A DNA stretch of 64,000 nt, taken from positions 3,396,501 to 3,460,500 of the forward strand of contig NZ_LCTZ01000002.1 in the NCBI RefSeq assembly GCF_001413955.1. The letters run 5' to 3'. The notes beneath the pieces were generated by a model. It was not told the origin of the DNA. It made no database searches and saw only the letters and a list, made by a program, of their open reading frames with translations. This document shows positions 17,474 to 27,790 of the stretch, one piece after another (the stretch's first letter is position 1; every line of letters begins with the position of its first letter). Both the position numbers and the translations under genes were made by a program. This DNA comes from Flagellimonas eckloniae. GTDB lineage: Bacteria > Bacteroidota > Bacteroidia > Flavobacteriales > Flavobacteriaceae.

Positions 17474-19090
17474 TTAGTAACCAGGATTCTGTACCAAATT
17501 TGGGTTGGTTGCAATTGCAGAGCCTGGGATAGGGTATAAATCCCTGAAGTCTTCGACTACAGTTTTCATTTCCCATGTTGCAGTTGTATATAGTCCAAAT
17601 CTTCTAAGGACATCTCTTCTGCCTCCAATTACACCTTCACCATTTAATTCTCTTGCAAGAACATCTGGCATATCATCTAGGGTTAGTGAGCCTAATGCAG
17701 CGGCACCAGCTCTCGCCCTAATGGCATTTACCTCTTCCAATGGAGTGAGTGTAGCACCTGTTCCGCCTCTTAATCCAGCTTCAGCTCTCATCAATGCAGC
17801 GTCTGTAAACCTCGCAAAAACATAATCTCTAAAACCATCTCCAGGAAGTCCTCCACTGGCACTTCTTACAGGATATTTTACGATACGGATACCATTACGC
17901 TCATTGTTTACTTCCAAAGACGTTAAAAGCTCATCTTCATATACAAGGGGGTTTCCTTGTCTGTCTTCAAGAGGTGTACCACTGGGATCAATTTGTTGCC
18001 CTCGGACATACCCTGTGGTAAGACCAATTACATTTTCACCAGATTCACCTACACGTGCATCAACTGCTGGATCATTTGTCCCATGCAACCTGAAAGTTTC
18101 CGTCATGGTAACAAAACCGTTCCAACCGCCTTGGTTGGGATGTGTCATATTATAAAGTCTAGTTCTGGCATCTCCATCCAACATCATAATCACTTCTTGA
18201 TTTGTATTGTTGGCCATATCCCAAATATCGAAATAACTCTCATCACCATCAGGATCGTCAGCACCAAGACCATCAAGTTGGAAACCTAATGCCTCAATTG
18301 CATTTACATCAGAAATTACCTGATTCATATCACCAGCAGTTCCAGTAAGGATTTCGGCATTGAGGTTTAGCCTAGCTCTCATAAAATGTGCCATTGCTTG
18401 ACCAACATCTGTTAAAGCACCTCCACTTGAATCGTCTCTCAACGGAGCATCTGGACCATGAGTGGATAAGTTTCCACTTGAGATTGCTGCATCCAAATCA
18501 GACTTGGCCAAAGCAAATGCTTCAGAAGGTGTAAGAACTGTAGGATCTACTGTAGAATCATCATCTACTCCTCTAAAAGGAACTTGTCCGAAATAATCCA
18601 AAACTGAAAAAACATGAAAGGCTCTGATAACTTGAGCTTGTGCTGTTTCACTTGCACTAGGATTAGATCTGCTGTCCAATAACTGAGTCGCTAATAAGAT
18701 AGCCGCGTTATGTTTATTCCATGATTGAAGAACATAAAGGTGATTGGGGTCCCAAGTGTGTGCATGCAATACTCTCCACACACCATTGTCACTCCAGTCA
18801 GCACCCCTAGTAAGAACAGCAATATTATCTGCAGCTACCTCAGAAAGAGCGTAATCATCGGTTTGGGTTTGAGCATTGTTTATTCCCAAACCATTACTTG
18901 CACCACTACTGTACAAAGCATCTAGTGTAGCTGAGCTACTTGCAACTCCATTAAATTCCCCAGATGAGGTTTCAATGGACACGGAATCTGAAAAAGTGGG
19001 TTCCAAGTCCGTACATGCTTGTCCTAGCAATAGGGCTGTTGCCGCCCCAATATACTGGACAAATCGATTTTTAAAAGTTTCTTTTCTCAT
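17474..19090 (-). CDS. SusD/RagB-family outer-membrane substrate-binding lipoprotein
   Basis: A 538-residue surface lipoprotein that binds nutrient and works as the lid on its SusC partner. The signal ends in LLLGQACTDLEP, with the lipid-bearing Cys at residue 26. TPR-like helices and the SusD C-terminal region follow; TPLEEVNAIRARAG near residue 450 and the final DLYPIPGSAIATNPNLVQNPGY-type tail are typical of the family. It starts 15 bp after the SusC stop and is the second and last gene of the operon, closed by the terminator at 17422-17448. The divergent neighbours (GH65 and GH13 enzymes) suggest maltodextrin or another alpha-glucan as cargo. Specificity cannot be read directly from the sequence. 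Confidence 0.92.
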   Translation of the reverse strand: MRKETFKNRFVQYIGAATALLLGQACTDLEPTFSDSVSIETSSGEFNGVASSSATLDALYSSGASNGLGINNAQTQTDDYALSEVAADNIAVLTRGADWSDNGVWRVLHAHTWDPNHLYVLQSWNKHNAAILLATQLLDSRSNPSASETAQAQVIRAFHVFSVLDYFGQVPFRGVDDDSTVDPTVLTPSEAFALAKSDLDAAISSGNLSTHGPDAPLRDDSSGGALTDVGQAMAHFMRARLNLNAEILTGTAGDMNQVISDVNAIEALGFQLDGLGADDPDGDESYFDIWDMANNTNQEVIMMLDGDARTRLYNMTHPNQGGWNGFVTMTETFRLHGTNDPAVDARVGESGENVIGLTTGYVRGQQIDPSGTPLEDRQGNPLVYEDELLTSLEVNNERNGIRIVKYPVRSASGGLPGDGFRDYVFARFTDAALMRAEAGLRGGTGATLTPLEEVNAIRARAGAAALGSLTLDDMPDVLARELNGEGVIGGRRDVLRRFGLYTTATWEMKTVVEDFRDLYPIPGSAIATNPNLVQNPGY

Positions 19091-19105
19091 TGTTATTTTT
19101 TTTAT

Positions 19106-22100
19106 TTAAAAGCTTGCATTGAAGCCAAAAGATATTGTTGTTGGTCTAGGATAAGCCGTTAAATCTATACCTAATGAAGGAACATTATTTAAGGTTCTAG
19201 GAGTTGAGACTTCAGGGTCTTGACCACTATAGTCAGTTATTACAAACAAGTTTTGAGCGTTTGCGAAAATCCTTAAGCTGCTAAAAATGCTGTTTTCAGA
19301 CAAATCAAAATTATGTCCTATAGTAACATTCTGTAATCTTAAGAATGACCCATCTTCCAAGAACCTAGATGATACTTCTGCAGGATTGAATGGGTTCTCC
19401 ACGCCAACAAATGGTAATGTGGATGCGAATACGTTCCTACCTTGTGAAAGGTTCCCTATAGTTGAAAATGCATTTCGGTCATTGCTGTAAATGGATTGTC
19501 CGAACAAACCATTAAAGAACAAGCTCATATCCCAATTTTTGTAATTGAAGTTTTGAGTTATACCTAAAGTAACATCGGGCAAAGCACTTTCCCCAATAAA
19601 GGATTGTACAGCATTATTTGCAAAAATGTTGTTACCATCAGCATCCAATCCTTGCCAGTCTCTTACATAGAAACTAAATAAAGGTTGGTCATTTGACAAT
19701 TGCTGTGCAAAAGCACCAGTTAATCCAGGACCGTTAATAGCACCTGCCTGAATATCCGGACCGCTATAATTTTTTAACATGTTGTCATTATAGCCGATGT
19801 TGAAGTTGAAATTCCAACTGAAATCTTCAGTTTCTACAACTGCTGCATTTAAACTTAATTCTACACCTTTGTTTACAATGTCACCATCAACGTTTTGGAA
19901 AAAGAAAGGTTGATCTGCGGGTTGAGCACTCTGTATTTGTAACAAGAAGTCGGTAGTTGTTCTGTTATAATACTCCAATGAACCTGAAATTTTATTGTCT
20001 AGAATAGCAAAATCAACACCAACATTTATTTGTTCGTTTTCTTCCCACTTTAAATCATCATTTTGAAAAGCGACAATTCCCGTAGTTGCAGGATTTCCAG
20101 CAGCATTAACAGTGCCAAAACGTTCTCTTTGCGTGTATTGGTTAGAACCTAAACCTTCTTGGTTACCGGTAACACCGTAAGCCGCTCTAAATTTAAACCT
20201 GTCAAAAACGTCAGGGAACCAATCTTCTTCAGACAATTCCCAAGAAGCACCTAAAGCACCAAAGGTTCCATACTTGTTATTTACACCAAAACGAGATGAA
20301 CCATCAATTCTTATGGTACCTGAAAAGTTAAACTTACCATTTAGAGAATAGTTACTTCTGAAGAAGAAAGATTGTAACTCATCCGTCTCACCAGTAGTGT
20401 TTGCTGCAAAGTCTTGTGCTCGGGCAATATTGTTTACCATTAGAAATAAATCTGTGGTTTCAAAATTGGCACCTTCTATAAAGATTGTCTCTCTGGTAAA
20501 TTCTTGATAAGAATGTCCTAAAGTCATGTTCAAAACATCATCTCCAATATCCTTATTATAGGTAAAGTAAGATTCCCAAGTAGTGTTGGTCAAATCAAAT
20601 TCGTTTAATTGAACTCTACCAATATTTTCTGTAGGACCAGATTTAAATAATCTTGATTGCGCACTATTACCTGAAGATGTTGATTTGTCCAAACCAATTG
20701 TCGTCTTGAAACTTAGGTTGTCTGTAAAATTATATTGCGCACCAACACTAATAAGCGCTCTTAATGTACTTGAAGTACTACGTGTTAATTCTAACAATGC
20801 CAGAGGATTTCTTCTCTCTGCCGATGGTTGATAGAAACCGCCAAGGCCACCTGCATTTATGTCATCCTCAAAAAGAGATTGATCTGGTGCAAAACCATAT
20901 GCTGCAGATAATAAATCTCCACGAGCATTAGGATTATCACTTATTGGTGTTCTTTGTGATTCAATATTAGAAATTGTAGCTTGTGTATCAAGTTTTAACT
21001 TTCCGTCAAAGAAACGTTGTGAGGCGTTTATTCTAGCCGTTAACCTGTCAAAAGTACTATCCTCGACCTCACCTTCTTGGTCTTGATAACCGAATGATAT
21101 TCTGTAATTTCCATTTTCATTCCCTCCACCATAAGAAAGATTGTAATTCTGTGTGAAAGACGTGCGGAAAATGGTCTCATAAGTATCTGTGTTTGCGCCA
21201 CTATCAACAAATGATCCACCTGATATAGTGTTTTGAGCACTTAAAAACTGATCTCTACTCAAAAGATCAATACGATTTCCAATCCAACCAACAGACATGG
21301 TTGAAGAGAATTCCAATACCCCTTTACCTGATTTTCCACTCTTCGTAGTAATCAATACAACACCATTCGCTCCACGAGAACCATAGATAGCGGTAGCTGA
21401 TGCATCTTTTAGGATATCAATACTTGCAATATCATTAGGGTTTAAGAAACTCAATGGGTCTAACGAAGAACCCTGGCCAATATCGGAGTCTCCTCCTCCA
21501 TTGTTATCAGTAGAACTTCCACCTTGAGTTCCAGGAGAGGTAGTTGAACCGCTCAATGGAACACCATCAACAACATACAATGGGTTGTTATTAGAACGTA
21601 CTGAAGCTGTACCCCTAATCCTAACATTTACTGCAGAACCAGGTTCACCATTTGTAGCAGAAATCTGTACACCAGCTGTTTTACCCTGGATTAATTGCTG
21701 CGGGTTTACAATAACACCCTTGTTAAATTCTTCAGATTTGACACTTTCTACAGCACCAACAGTTGTTCTTCGGGATTGTGTTCCATAACCTACAACAACA
21801 ACTTCATCCAACTCATTGGCATCTTCTTGTAAAACAACGTCAATAGTTGTTTGTCCACTTACAGAAATCTCCTGAGTGGAGAAACCAATGTAACTAAAGG
21901 TGATAACTGCATCGGCGGCAACATCATTTAAAGTGTAGTTACCATCAAAATCAGTCTGCGTACCGTTTGTTGTTCCTTTGACAACAACACTAGCTCCCGG
22001 TAGAGGACCGTTAGCGTCCGAAACAGTACCAGATACTGTTTGAGCTTCTGCTAGACTTAAGCACATAAATGCACCTAAAAGCAAAAAGCTTTTTAGTAGC

Positions 22101-22111
22101 GTAATCTTCAT
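19106..22111 (-). CDS. SusC/RagA-family TonB-dependent outer-membrane transporter
   Basis: A 1001-residue TonB-linked outer-membrane receptor. In order it has a signal peptide (to about residue 23, LSLAEAQ), a carboxypeptidase-like beta-sandwich (GTVSDANGPLPGASVVVKGT), the TonB-box region near DEVVVVGYGTQ, a plug with PLYVVDGVPLSG and a C-terminal 22-stranded barrel ending NASF. SusC proteins import oligosaccharides or other ligands presented by SusD using the proton motive force. It heads a two-gene operon with SusD. A LacI-type operator sits in the 365-bp divergent region before it. The alpha-glucan enzymes on the other side make maltodextrin the likely substrate, but a link to the sulfosugar genes cannot be excluded. 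Confidence 0.93.
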   Translation of the reverse strand: MKITLLKSFLLLGAFMCLSLAEAQTVSGTVSDANGPLPGASVVVKGTTNGTQTDFDGNYTLNDVAADAVITFSYIGFSTQEISVSGQTTIDVVLQEDANELDEVVVVGYGTQSRRTTVGAVESVKSEEFNKGVIVNPQQLIQGKTAGVQISATNGEPGSAVNVRIRGTASVRSNNNPLYVVDGVPLSGSTTSPGTQGGSSTDNNGGGDSDIGQGSSLDPLSFLNPNDIASIDILKDASATAIYGSRGANGVVLITTKSGKSGKGVLEFSSTMSVGWIGNRIDLLSRDQFLSAQNTISGGSFVDSGANTDTYETIFRTSFTQNYNLSYGGGNENGNYRISFGYQDQEGEVEDSTFDRLTARINASQRFFDGKLKLDTQATISNIESQRTPISDNPNARGDLLSAAYGFAPDQSLFEDDINAGGLGGFYQPSAERRNPLALLELTRSTSSTLRALISVGAQYNFTDNLSFKTTIGLDKSTSSGNSAQSRLFKSGPTENIGRVQLNEFDLTNTTWESYFTYNKDIGDDVLNMTLGHSYQEFTRETIFIEGANFETTDLFLMVNNIARAQDFAANTTGETDELQSFFFRSNYSLNGKFNFSGTIRIDGSSRFGVNNKYGTFGALGASWELSEEDWFPDVFDRFKFRAAYGVTGNQEGLGSNQYTQRERFGTVNAAGNPATTGIVAFQNDDLKWEENEQINVGVDFAILDNKISGSLEYYNRTTTDFLLQIQSAQPADQPFFFQNVDGDIVNKGVELSLNAAVVETEDFSWNFNFNIGYNDNMLKNYSGPDIQAGAINGPGLTGAFAQQLSNDQPLFSFYVRDWQGLDADGNNIFANNAVQSFIGESALPDVTLGITQNFNYKNWDMSLFFNGLFGQSIYSNDRNAFSTIGNLSQGRNVFASTLPFVGVENPFNPAEVSSRFLEDGSFLRLQNVTIGHNFDLSENSIFSSLRIFANAQNLFVITDYSGQDPEVSTPRTLNNVPSLGIDLTAYPRPTTISFGFNASF

Positions 22112-22476
22112 AAATAATTAATTTTAAGTTTAGTTAATTTTAATTCAAGTGTTAAACATATATAAAAAAAATGTTAATCTAAATTTACGGAGAACTCAAT
22201 GTTCTACGAAAACGGTTTCGTGTTAATAACTTTGAAATTGTGAAAGGTTTATGGATTTATAAGTGATAATTTATTTAAATCTCAATTTAAGGATATAAAT
22301 TAAGAGAAATCCATAATTATTTGCTAAGATACTATTTTTATTTTTTAGCATGTTTTTGGTTTCTATTATGGGTTTTTTATAAGCTTTGTAATTGTATTTG
22401 TTAAAAAGATTTATTTAATGAAGCTTGCTTATCTTAATTGAGTAATTTCAAAAATGTTTATGATCTAATAATCTCA
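22112..22476. other. Divergent promoter region between SusC and LacI genes
   Basis: This 365-bp stretch without a gene is very AT-rich. It holds the candidate operator at 22206-22221, about 95 bp before the SusC ATG. No credible small gene was seen. A TTG at 22438 would extend the LacI reading frame upstream but is not a convincing start. Confidence 0.6.
22206..22221. promoter_or_regulatory. LacI-type operator before SusC
   Basis: ACGAAAACGGTTTCGT has perfect six-base arms (ACGAAA and TTTCGT) around the centre ACGG. This is a LacI/CcpA-like palindrome that differs from the TGTAAACGTTTACA sites of the other cluster. It probably binds the LacI protein at 22477-23502 and controls SusC-SusD, the divergent operon, or both. 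Confidence 0.65.
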
Positions 22477-23502
22477 ATGATTTTGAAAACAAAGATTACA
22501 TTAAAGGATATTGCCCGAGAACTTGAAGTTTCAATTTCTACTGTTTCAAAAGCACTTAAAAATAGTGAGGAGATAAGTAGAGATACGAAAGAAAAAATTC
22601 AAGCTTTTGCCAAATTATATAATTACAAGCCCAACAATATTGCAATAAGTCTTAAAAATAAAAGGACTAAAAATATTGGGGTTGTAATTCCTGATATTGT
22701 ACATCATTTTTTCACAACAGTAATTCGTGGTATTGAAAAATATGCAAATGCCAAAGGATACAATGTAATTGTCTGTCTTTCTGAAGAATCTTTTGATAAG
22801 GAAGTAATCAATATGGAAATGTTGGCAAATGGCAGTATCGATGGTTTCATTATGTCTTTATCATCAGAAACCCAAGCTAAAAACGATTATAACCATCTTA
22901 AAGAAGTTACGGAGCAGGGAATACCTTTAGTATTATTTGATCGTGTTACCAATGAAGTTGATTGCGACAAAGTTATCATTGACGATGAATTGGGAGGCTA
23001 TATGGCAACAAAAAAGCTTATCGATGAAGGAAGAAAGAAGATTGCCTTAATTACGACTGATGATTACCTAAGTGTAAGCAAGGCAAGAGCCGAAGGTTAC
23101 CGAAAAGCTCTTTTAGAGAGCAACTTAAGCCTTGATGAGTCGAAGATACTTAAGCTTTCCACAATGGAAGTAGATGAAAAAAGCATTCGACACTTCTTCA
23201 ATAATCAGGAGGTTGATGCAGTACTCTGTGTAAATGAGGTGTTTACCGTTTTTAGTATGCGCTTGCTTCAAGAAAAAGGTTTAAATATCCCCAAAGACGT
23301 ATCATTTATCGGTTTTACTAACGGACTTCTTTCCGAATTTGCAAACCCCAGACTTACCGTTGTTGCCCAACACGGAGAAAAAATGGGCGAAATTTCCGCA
23401 CAAATGTTGATTGAAAAAGTGGAAAGCGAGAATGAAGAAGAAACATTTCAAACCAAAATTTTAGAACCTACTTTGGTGGTAAGAGATTCCACAATTAATT
23501 AA
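22477..23502 (+). CDS. LacI-family regulator of the alpha-glucan locus
   Basis: A 341-residue LacI/GalR protein from ATG at 22477. The TTG at 22438 would add 13 residues before the normal family start and is not preferred. The helix-turn-helix is TLKDIARELEVSISTVSKAL, the hinge is near NNIAISLKNKRT, and the effector domain follows (IGVVIPDIVHHFFTTVIRGI). It is first in a plus-strand set with GH65 (63 bp downstream) and GH13 genes and diverges from SusC. This order is typical of flavobacterial maltose loci, where the regulator is thought to respond to a glucose-based ligand. The operator ACGAAAACGGTTTCGT nearby is its likely target. Confidence 0.9.
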   Translation: MILKTKITLKDIARELEVSISTVSKALKNSEEISRDTKEKIQAFAKLYNYKPNNIAISLKNKRTKNIGVVIPDIVHHFFTTVIRGIEKYANAKGYNVIVCLSEESFDKEVINMEMLANGSIDGFIMSLSSETQAKNDYNHLKEVTEQGIPLVLFDRVTNEVDCDKVIIDDELGGYMATKKLIDEGRKKIALITTDDYLSVSKARAEGYRKALLESNLSLDESKILKLSTMEVDEKSIRHFFNNQEVDAVLCVNEVFTVFSMRLLQEKGLNIPKDVSFIGFTNGLLSEFANPRLTVVAQHGEKMGEISAQMLIEKVESENEEETFQTKILEPTLVVRDSTIN

Positions 23503-23565
23503 GTTTGCATCGACCTTAAAACTAAGGCAACTCAATTTACTCACCAAGTTTTAGTTTAAACATCG

Positions 23566-25872
23566 ATGAATCAAGATTATATAAAAGTGGACCCATGGTC
23601 AATTATTGAAGAGGGTTTTGACGCGAAACAAGTTAAATCCTCAGAAAGTTTGTTCAGTTTGGGCAATGGTGCCATGGGGCAAAGAGCTAATTTTGAGGAA
23701 GAATATACCGGAGAAACTTTTCAGGGCAGTTACATAGCAGGAGTTTATTATCCAGATAAGACCAGAGTAGGTTGGTGGAAAAATGGTTACCCCGAATATT
23801 TTGCTAAAGTCCTTAATGCTCCAAACTGGATTGGTATTGAAGTTCTAATCAATGAAGAATTGGTTGACCTTAATACATGCAAATCTGTTAGGGAGTTTAA
23901 AAGAGAGTTGAATATGCGTGAGGGCTGGTATCAACGAAGTTTTACGGCGCTATTACAAAATGGAGTGGAAATTTCAGTAAGATCAACCCGGTTTCTAAGC
24001 CTCGATATTGATGCGGTAGGAGCAATAAAATATGAGATAACACCCCTTAACCAAGATGTTGAAGTAATTATTGCACCCTATTTAGACAGTGGCATTACCA
24101 ACGAAGATTCCAATTGGGATGATAAGTTTTGGAACACAACAAATGTTGATTCTGAAGGAAGTCAGGCCTTTATTGAAGCACATACAATGAAGACCAACTT
24201 TGCTACATGCACCTTTATGGAGGCTAAGTTGTTTTATAAAGGGTCACCAGTTGAAATGAAACCTCACCTTAAAAAGACCGATAGTTTAATCGGTTTGTCC
24301 TACAAGCAAAAGGTAGAGAAAGGAGAGCCTTTTACCCTACATAAGTTTGGTGGATATACTGTTTCAAGAGACCATAAGGAGTCCGAACTTGTACAAGTGG
24401 CGAAAGATGCTCTTTTTAGTGCAACTACATTGGGTTATGAAGGGTTGCTTCAAAAACAAAAGGAGGCCTGGGCCAAAATATGGGAAATGAGTGATATCAC
24501 CATTAATGGTGATGTAAAAGCGCAACAAGGAATTCGATTTAATATTTTCCAATTAAACCAGACCTATTTAGGAAAAGATTCCCGATTGAACATAGGTCCA
24601 AAAGGGTTCACAGGTGAAAAATATGGAGGAAGTACCTATTGGGATACGGAAGCATACTGCCTTCCCTTTTATATGGCCACAAAAAATCAGCAAGTTGCGT
24701 GGAGTTTGTTGGAGTATAGATACAACCATCTGGAAAAAGCGATAGAAAATGCCCAAAAACTTGGCTTTAAAAATGGGGCTGCCTTGTATCCCATGGTAAC
24801 AATGAATGGAGAGGAGTGCCATAACGAATGGGAAATTACGTTTGAAGAAATCCATAGAAATGGTGCAATCTCATTCGCAATCTATAATTATCATAGGTAT
24901 ACAGGCGATTACAGTTATATCCCAAAAATGGGGTTGGAAGTTTTAATAGGCATCGCTCGGTTTTGGCATCAAAGAGTTAATTTTTCTGAGGACAAACAGC
25001 AGTATGTGATGCTAGGGGTAACAGGTCCAAATGAGTATGAAAACAATGTCAACAACAATTGGTACACCAGCTATCTGGCCAAGTGGTGTATTGACTATAC
25101 GTTAGAACAGCTGGAAATTGTAAAAGAAATATGCCCAAAGGACTATGCTAGAATTATTTCCAAAACAAATTTGACTATTACAGAGACTGATGACTGGGCA
25201 AAGGTTGCTGGGAATATTTATTTTCCATATTCTGAAAAACACGAGGTTTTCCTGCAACAAGATGGCTTTCTGGACAAGGAAATGATCAAGGTAGAAGATT
25301 TAGATAAATCAGATAGGCCGATCAACCAAAAATGGAGTTGGGATAGAATATTGCGTTCGCCCTATATAAAACAGGCAGATGTATTACAAGGCTTCTATTT
25401 TTTTGAAGACCACTTCAGCAAGGAATCCTTAGAAAAACATTTTGACTTTTATGAACCATTTACCGTCCATGAATCTTCCCTGTCCCCATGTGTGCATAGC
25501 ATTCAAGCAGCAAAATTGGATAGGATGGATCAAGCCTACACTTTTTACTTGAGAACCTCAAGATTGGATTTGGATGATTATAACAAAGAAGTGGAAGAAG
25601 GGCTCCACATTACATCCATGGCGGGGACTTGGATGAGTATTGTTGAAGGTTTTGGAGGAATGCGAATCTTGAATAATCAACTCTGTTTTACACCAAGAAT
25701 ACCTAAACAATGGGAATCATATGCTTTTAAAATCAATTTTAGAAATCAAATAATAACCGTTACCGTTTCAGGACAGTATACAAGTTTTGAAATAACGGAG
25801 GGGAAAGAACTAAGTATTCAGGTGAATGATAAACCGGTATCATTAATTCCGGGCAAAGTTGTTCAAGCATGA
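23566..25872 (+). CDS. Glycoside hydrolase family 65 phosphorylase, probably maltose phosphorylase
   Basis: A 768-residue GH65 enzyme with the usual order: N-terminal beta-sandwich, linker helices, (alpha/alpha)6 barrel and C-terminal sheet. The catalytic acid is expected at Glu490 in TGPNEYENNVNNN. The phosphate-site HESSLS loop is present near residue 644, after DFYEPFTV. GH65 enzymes split alpha-linked disaccharides with phosphate to give beta-glucose 1-phosphate and glucose. The strong likeness to flavobacterial maltose phosphorylases and the amylase downstream favour maltose; trehalose or kojibiose cannot be excluded. There is no signal peptide, so it acts in the cytoplasm. Its stop overlaps the amylase start by ATGA. 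No beta-phosphoglucomutase, the usual next enzyme, lies in the window. Confidence 0.88.
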   Translation: MNQDYIKVDPWSIIEEGFDAKQVKSSESLFSLGNGAMGQRANFEEEYTGETFQGSYIAGVYYPDKTRVGWWKNGYPEYFAKVLNAPNWIGIEVLINEELVDLNTCKSVREFKRELNMREGWYQRSFTALLQNGVEISVRSTRFLSLDIDAVGAIKYEITPLNQDVEVIIAPYLDSGITNEDSNWDDKFWNTTNVDSEGSQAFIEAHTMKTNFATCTFMEAKLFYKGSPVEMKPHLKKTDSLIGLSYKQKVEKGEPFTLHKFGGYTVSRDHKESELVQVAKDALFSATTLGYEGLLQKQKEAWAKIWEMSDITINGDVKAQQGIRFNIFQLNQTYLGKDSRLNIGPKGFTGEKYGGSTYWDTEAYCLPFYMATKNQQVAWSLLEYRYNHLEKAIENAQKLGFKNGAALYPMVTMNGEECHNEWEITFEEIHRNGAISFAIYNYHRYTGDYSYIPKMGLEVLIGIARFWHQRVNFSEDKQQYVMLGVTGPNEYENNVNNNWYTSYLAKWCIDYTLEQLEIVKEICPKDYARIISKTNLTITETDDWAKVAGNIYFPYSEKHEVFLQQDGFLDKEMIKVEDLDKSDRPINQKWSWDRILRSPYIKQADVLQGFYFFEDHFSKESLEKHFDFYEPFTVHESSLSPCVHSIQAAKLDRMDQAYTFYLRTSRLDLDDYNKEVEEGLHITSMAGTWMSIVEGFGGMRILNNQLCFTPRIPKQWESYAFKINFRNQIITVTVSGQYTSFEITEGKELSIQVNDKPVSLIPGKVVQA

Positions 25873-27740
25873 AAAAATACAGCTACATTACTTTTATGGT
25901 AATTGTAGGCTTATCGCATTCATGTGATCAGAAAACCAATCAAGAACCAGTTCAGCAAAAAATGAAGAAAAAAGCCGTAGTCTATCAAGTTTTTACTCGA
26001 CTTTTTGGAAATACCAATACTACCAATAAACCTTGGGGAACCATCAATGAAAATGGGGTTGGAAAATTTGCTGATTTCAACGAGCGGGCCTTAAATGAGA
26101 TTAAAGATTTGGGAGTGACCCATATTTGGTATACTGGTGTTCCGCACCATGCACTTATTAATGATTATACTGCTTTCGGAATTTCCAATGATGACCCAGA
26201 TGTGGTTAAAGGACGGGCAGGTTCACCTTATGCGGTCAAAGATTATTATAACGTTAATCCAGATTTAGCTATTGACCCAAATAAAAGGTTGGATGAATTC
26301 AAAGCGTTGGTGGTACGCACCCATCTCGCAGGAATGAAGGTTATTATAGACATTGTTCCCAACCATGTTGCTCGAAATTATGAGGGACTTACAAATCCGG
26401 AAGGAGTTTTGGACTTTGGGGCCAATGATGATACTTCCTTGGAATATCACGTCAATAATAATTTCTACTACGTTCCCAATAGCGAGTTTAAGGTGCCGCT
26501 ATGGCAAGATGATTATCTACCACTTGGTGGGGAGGAAAACCAATTTTCAAATGGAAAGTTTGTTGAGGTTCCTGCAAAATGGACCGGAAATGGGTCTAGG
26601 TTGGCACAGCCCAATTTTAATGATTGGTATGAAACGGTAAAAATAAATTATGGTGTTAGACCGGATGGCACAAAAGATTTTGATGAATTTCCCTTAGGTT
26701 TTGAAAATAAGAATTACGAAGAACACTATAAATTTTGGGGTGATAAGAACATTCCAAATTCATGGGTTAAGTTCAGGGATATTACACAGTATTGGTTGGA
26801 TTTTGGGGTGGACGGTTTTCGGTTTGATATGGCCGAAATGGTACCTGTTGAATTTTGGAGCTATCTGAATTCGAGTATCAAAATGAAAAACCCAGAAGCC
26901 TTCTTATTGGCTGAAGTGTACAACCCAGACCTCTATCGGGATTACATCCACAAGGGGAAAATGGATTATTTGTACGATAAAGTAGAATTGTACGATAGCA
27001 TAAAGCACATTATGAAAGGATATGGTTGGACCGACCATATTCCAGTGGTGCAAAAAGGAATGGCAGATATAGAGCATCATATGCTTCATTTTTTGGAGAA
27101 TCATGATGAACAACGAATTGCAAGTCCAGATTTTGTTGGGAAAGCAGAGCTTGCAAAACCTGCCATGGTCGTGTCTGCAACCTTGAGTACTTCACCAACC
27201 ATGATATATTTTGGACAGGAAGTAGGAGAACCGGGAGCAGAAGATGCAGGGTTTGGTAAACCTACACGTACATCAATCTTTGATTATATAGGAGTGCCAA
27301 ATCATCAACGTTGGGTGAACGATAAAAAGTTTGATGGAGGTCAACTATCCAAAGAAGAAAAAGAGTTAAGGGATTTCTATAAGCGACTATTAAATTTTAC
27401 CATTAAAAGTGACGCCCTAATGGGGGCATACCAAGAAATTCACTTTTACAATAAAGATTTTACGGAGAACTATGACCATAGGGTGCTTTCCTATGTAAGA
27501 TGGTGCAATACCGAAACACTTGTGGTGATATCAAATTTTGATGCCGTAAAAGACTATACGTTTCAATTGAAAATTCCAAAAGATGTCATCGAAAAATGGA
27601 ATTTGAAGAATGGAGAATACAACTTAACAGAAGAACTTTACAATAAAATCAACAAAACTCTTTTTGTAGAAGGTGGACAAGGAATAATTACAGTGGAATT
27701 GGAGCCTTTGGAATCTGTTATTTTTAAAGTTGAAGAATAA
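25869..27740 (+). CDS. GH13 alpha-amylase-family lipoprotein
   Basis: A 623-residue glycoside hydrolase family 13 protein. A lipoprotein signal ends at Cys19 (GLSHSCDQ), so it is exported and probably membrane-anchored. All four GH13 regions are visible: DIVPNH (161-166), GFRFDMAEM with nucleophile Asp320, LLAEVYN with acid/base Glu349, and ENHDEQ with Asp413. A C-terminal beta domain follows from about residue 530. It would cut alpha-glucans or maltodextrins into pieces for the cytoplasmic GH65 enzyme whose gene it overlaps by four bases. Exact action (endo-amylase, neopullulanase or glucanotransferase) cannot be decided here. A hairpin at 27744-27766 ends the unit. Confidence 0.9.
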   Translation: MKKYSYITFMVIVGLSHSCDQKTNQEPVQQKMKKKAVVYQVFTRLFGNTNTTNKPWGTINENGVGKFADFNERALNEIKDLGVTHIWYTGVPHHALINDYTAFGISNDDPDVVKGRAGSPYAVKDYYNVNPDLAIDPNKRLDEFKALVVRTHLAGMKVIIDIVPNHVARNYEGLTNPEGVLDFGANDDTSLEYHVNNNFYYVPNSEFKVPLWQDDYLPLGGEENQFSNGKFVEVPAKWTGNGSRLAQPNFNDWYETVKINYGVRPDGTKDFDEFPLGFENKNYEEHYKFWGDKNIPNSWVKFRDITQYWLDFGVDGFRFDMAEMVPVEFWSYLNSSIKMKNPEAFLLAEVYNPDLYRDYIHKGKMDYLYDKVELYDSIKHIMKGYGWTDHIPVVQKGMADIEHHMLHFLENHDEQRIASPDFVGKAELAKPAMVVSATLSTSPTMIYFGQEVGEPGAEDAGFGKPTRTSIFDYIGVPNHQRWVNDKKFDGGQLSKEEKELRDFYKRLLNFTIKSDALMGAYQEIHFYNKDFTENYDHRVLSYVRWCNTETLVVISNFDAVKDYTFQLKIPKDVIEKWNLKNGEYNLTEELYNKINKTLFVEGGQGIITVELEPLESVIFKVEE

Positions 27741-27743
27741 AAA

Positions 27744-27766
27744 AGCGGGCTGTAAAACAGCCCGCT
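27744..27766 (-). terminator. Terminator between convergent genes
   Basis: A 9-bp GC-rich stem (AGCGGGCTG with CAGCCCGCT) closes a TAAAA loop. The minus-strand reading ends in a run of six T and serves the membrane protein gene at 27791. On the plus strand the T run is weak, but the hairpin may also slow transcripts from the amylase. Confidence 0.85.
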
Positions 27767-27790
27767 CAAGTTTAAGGTTGGTTAATTTTC

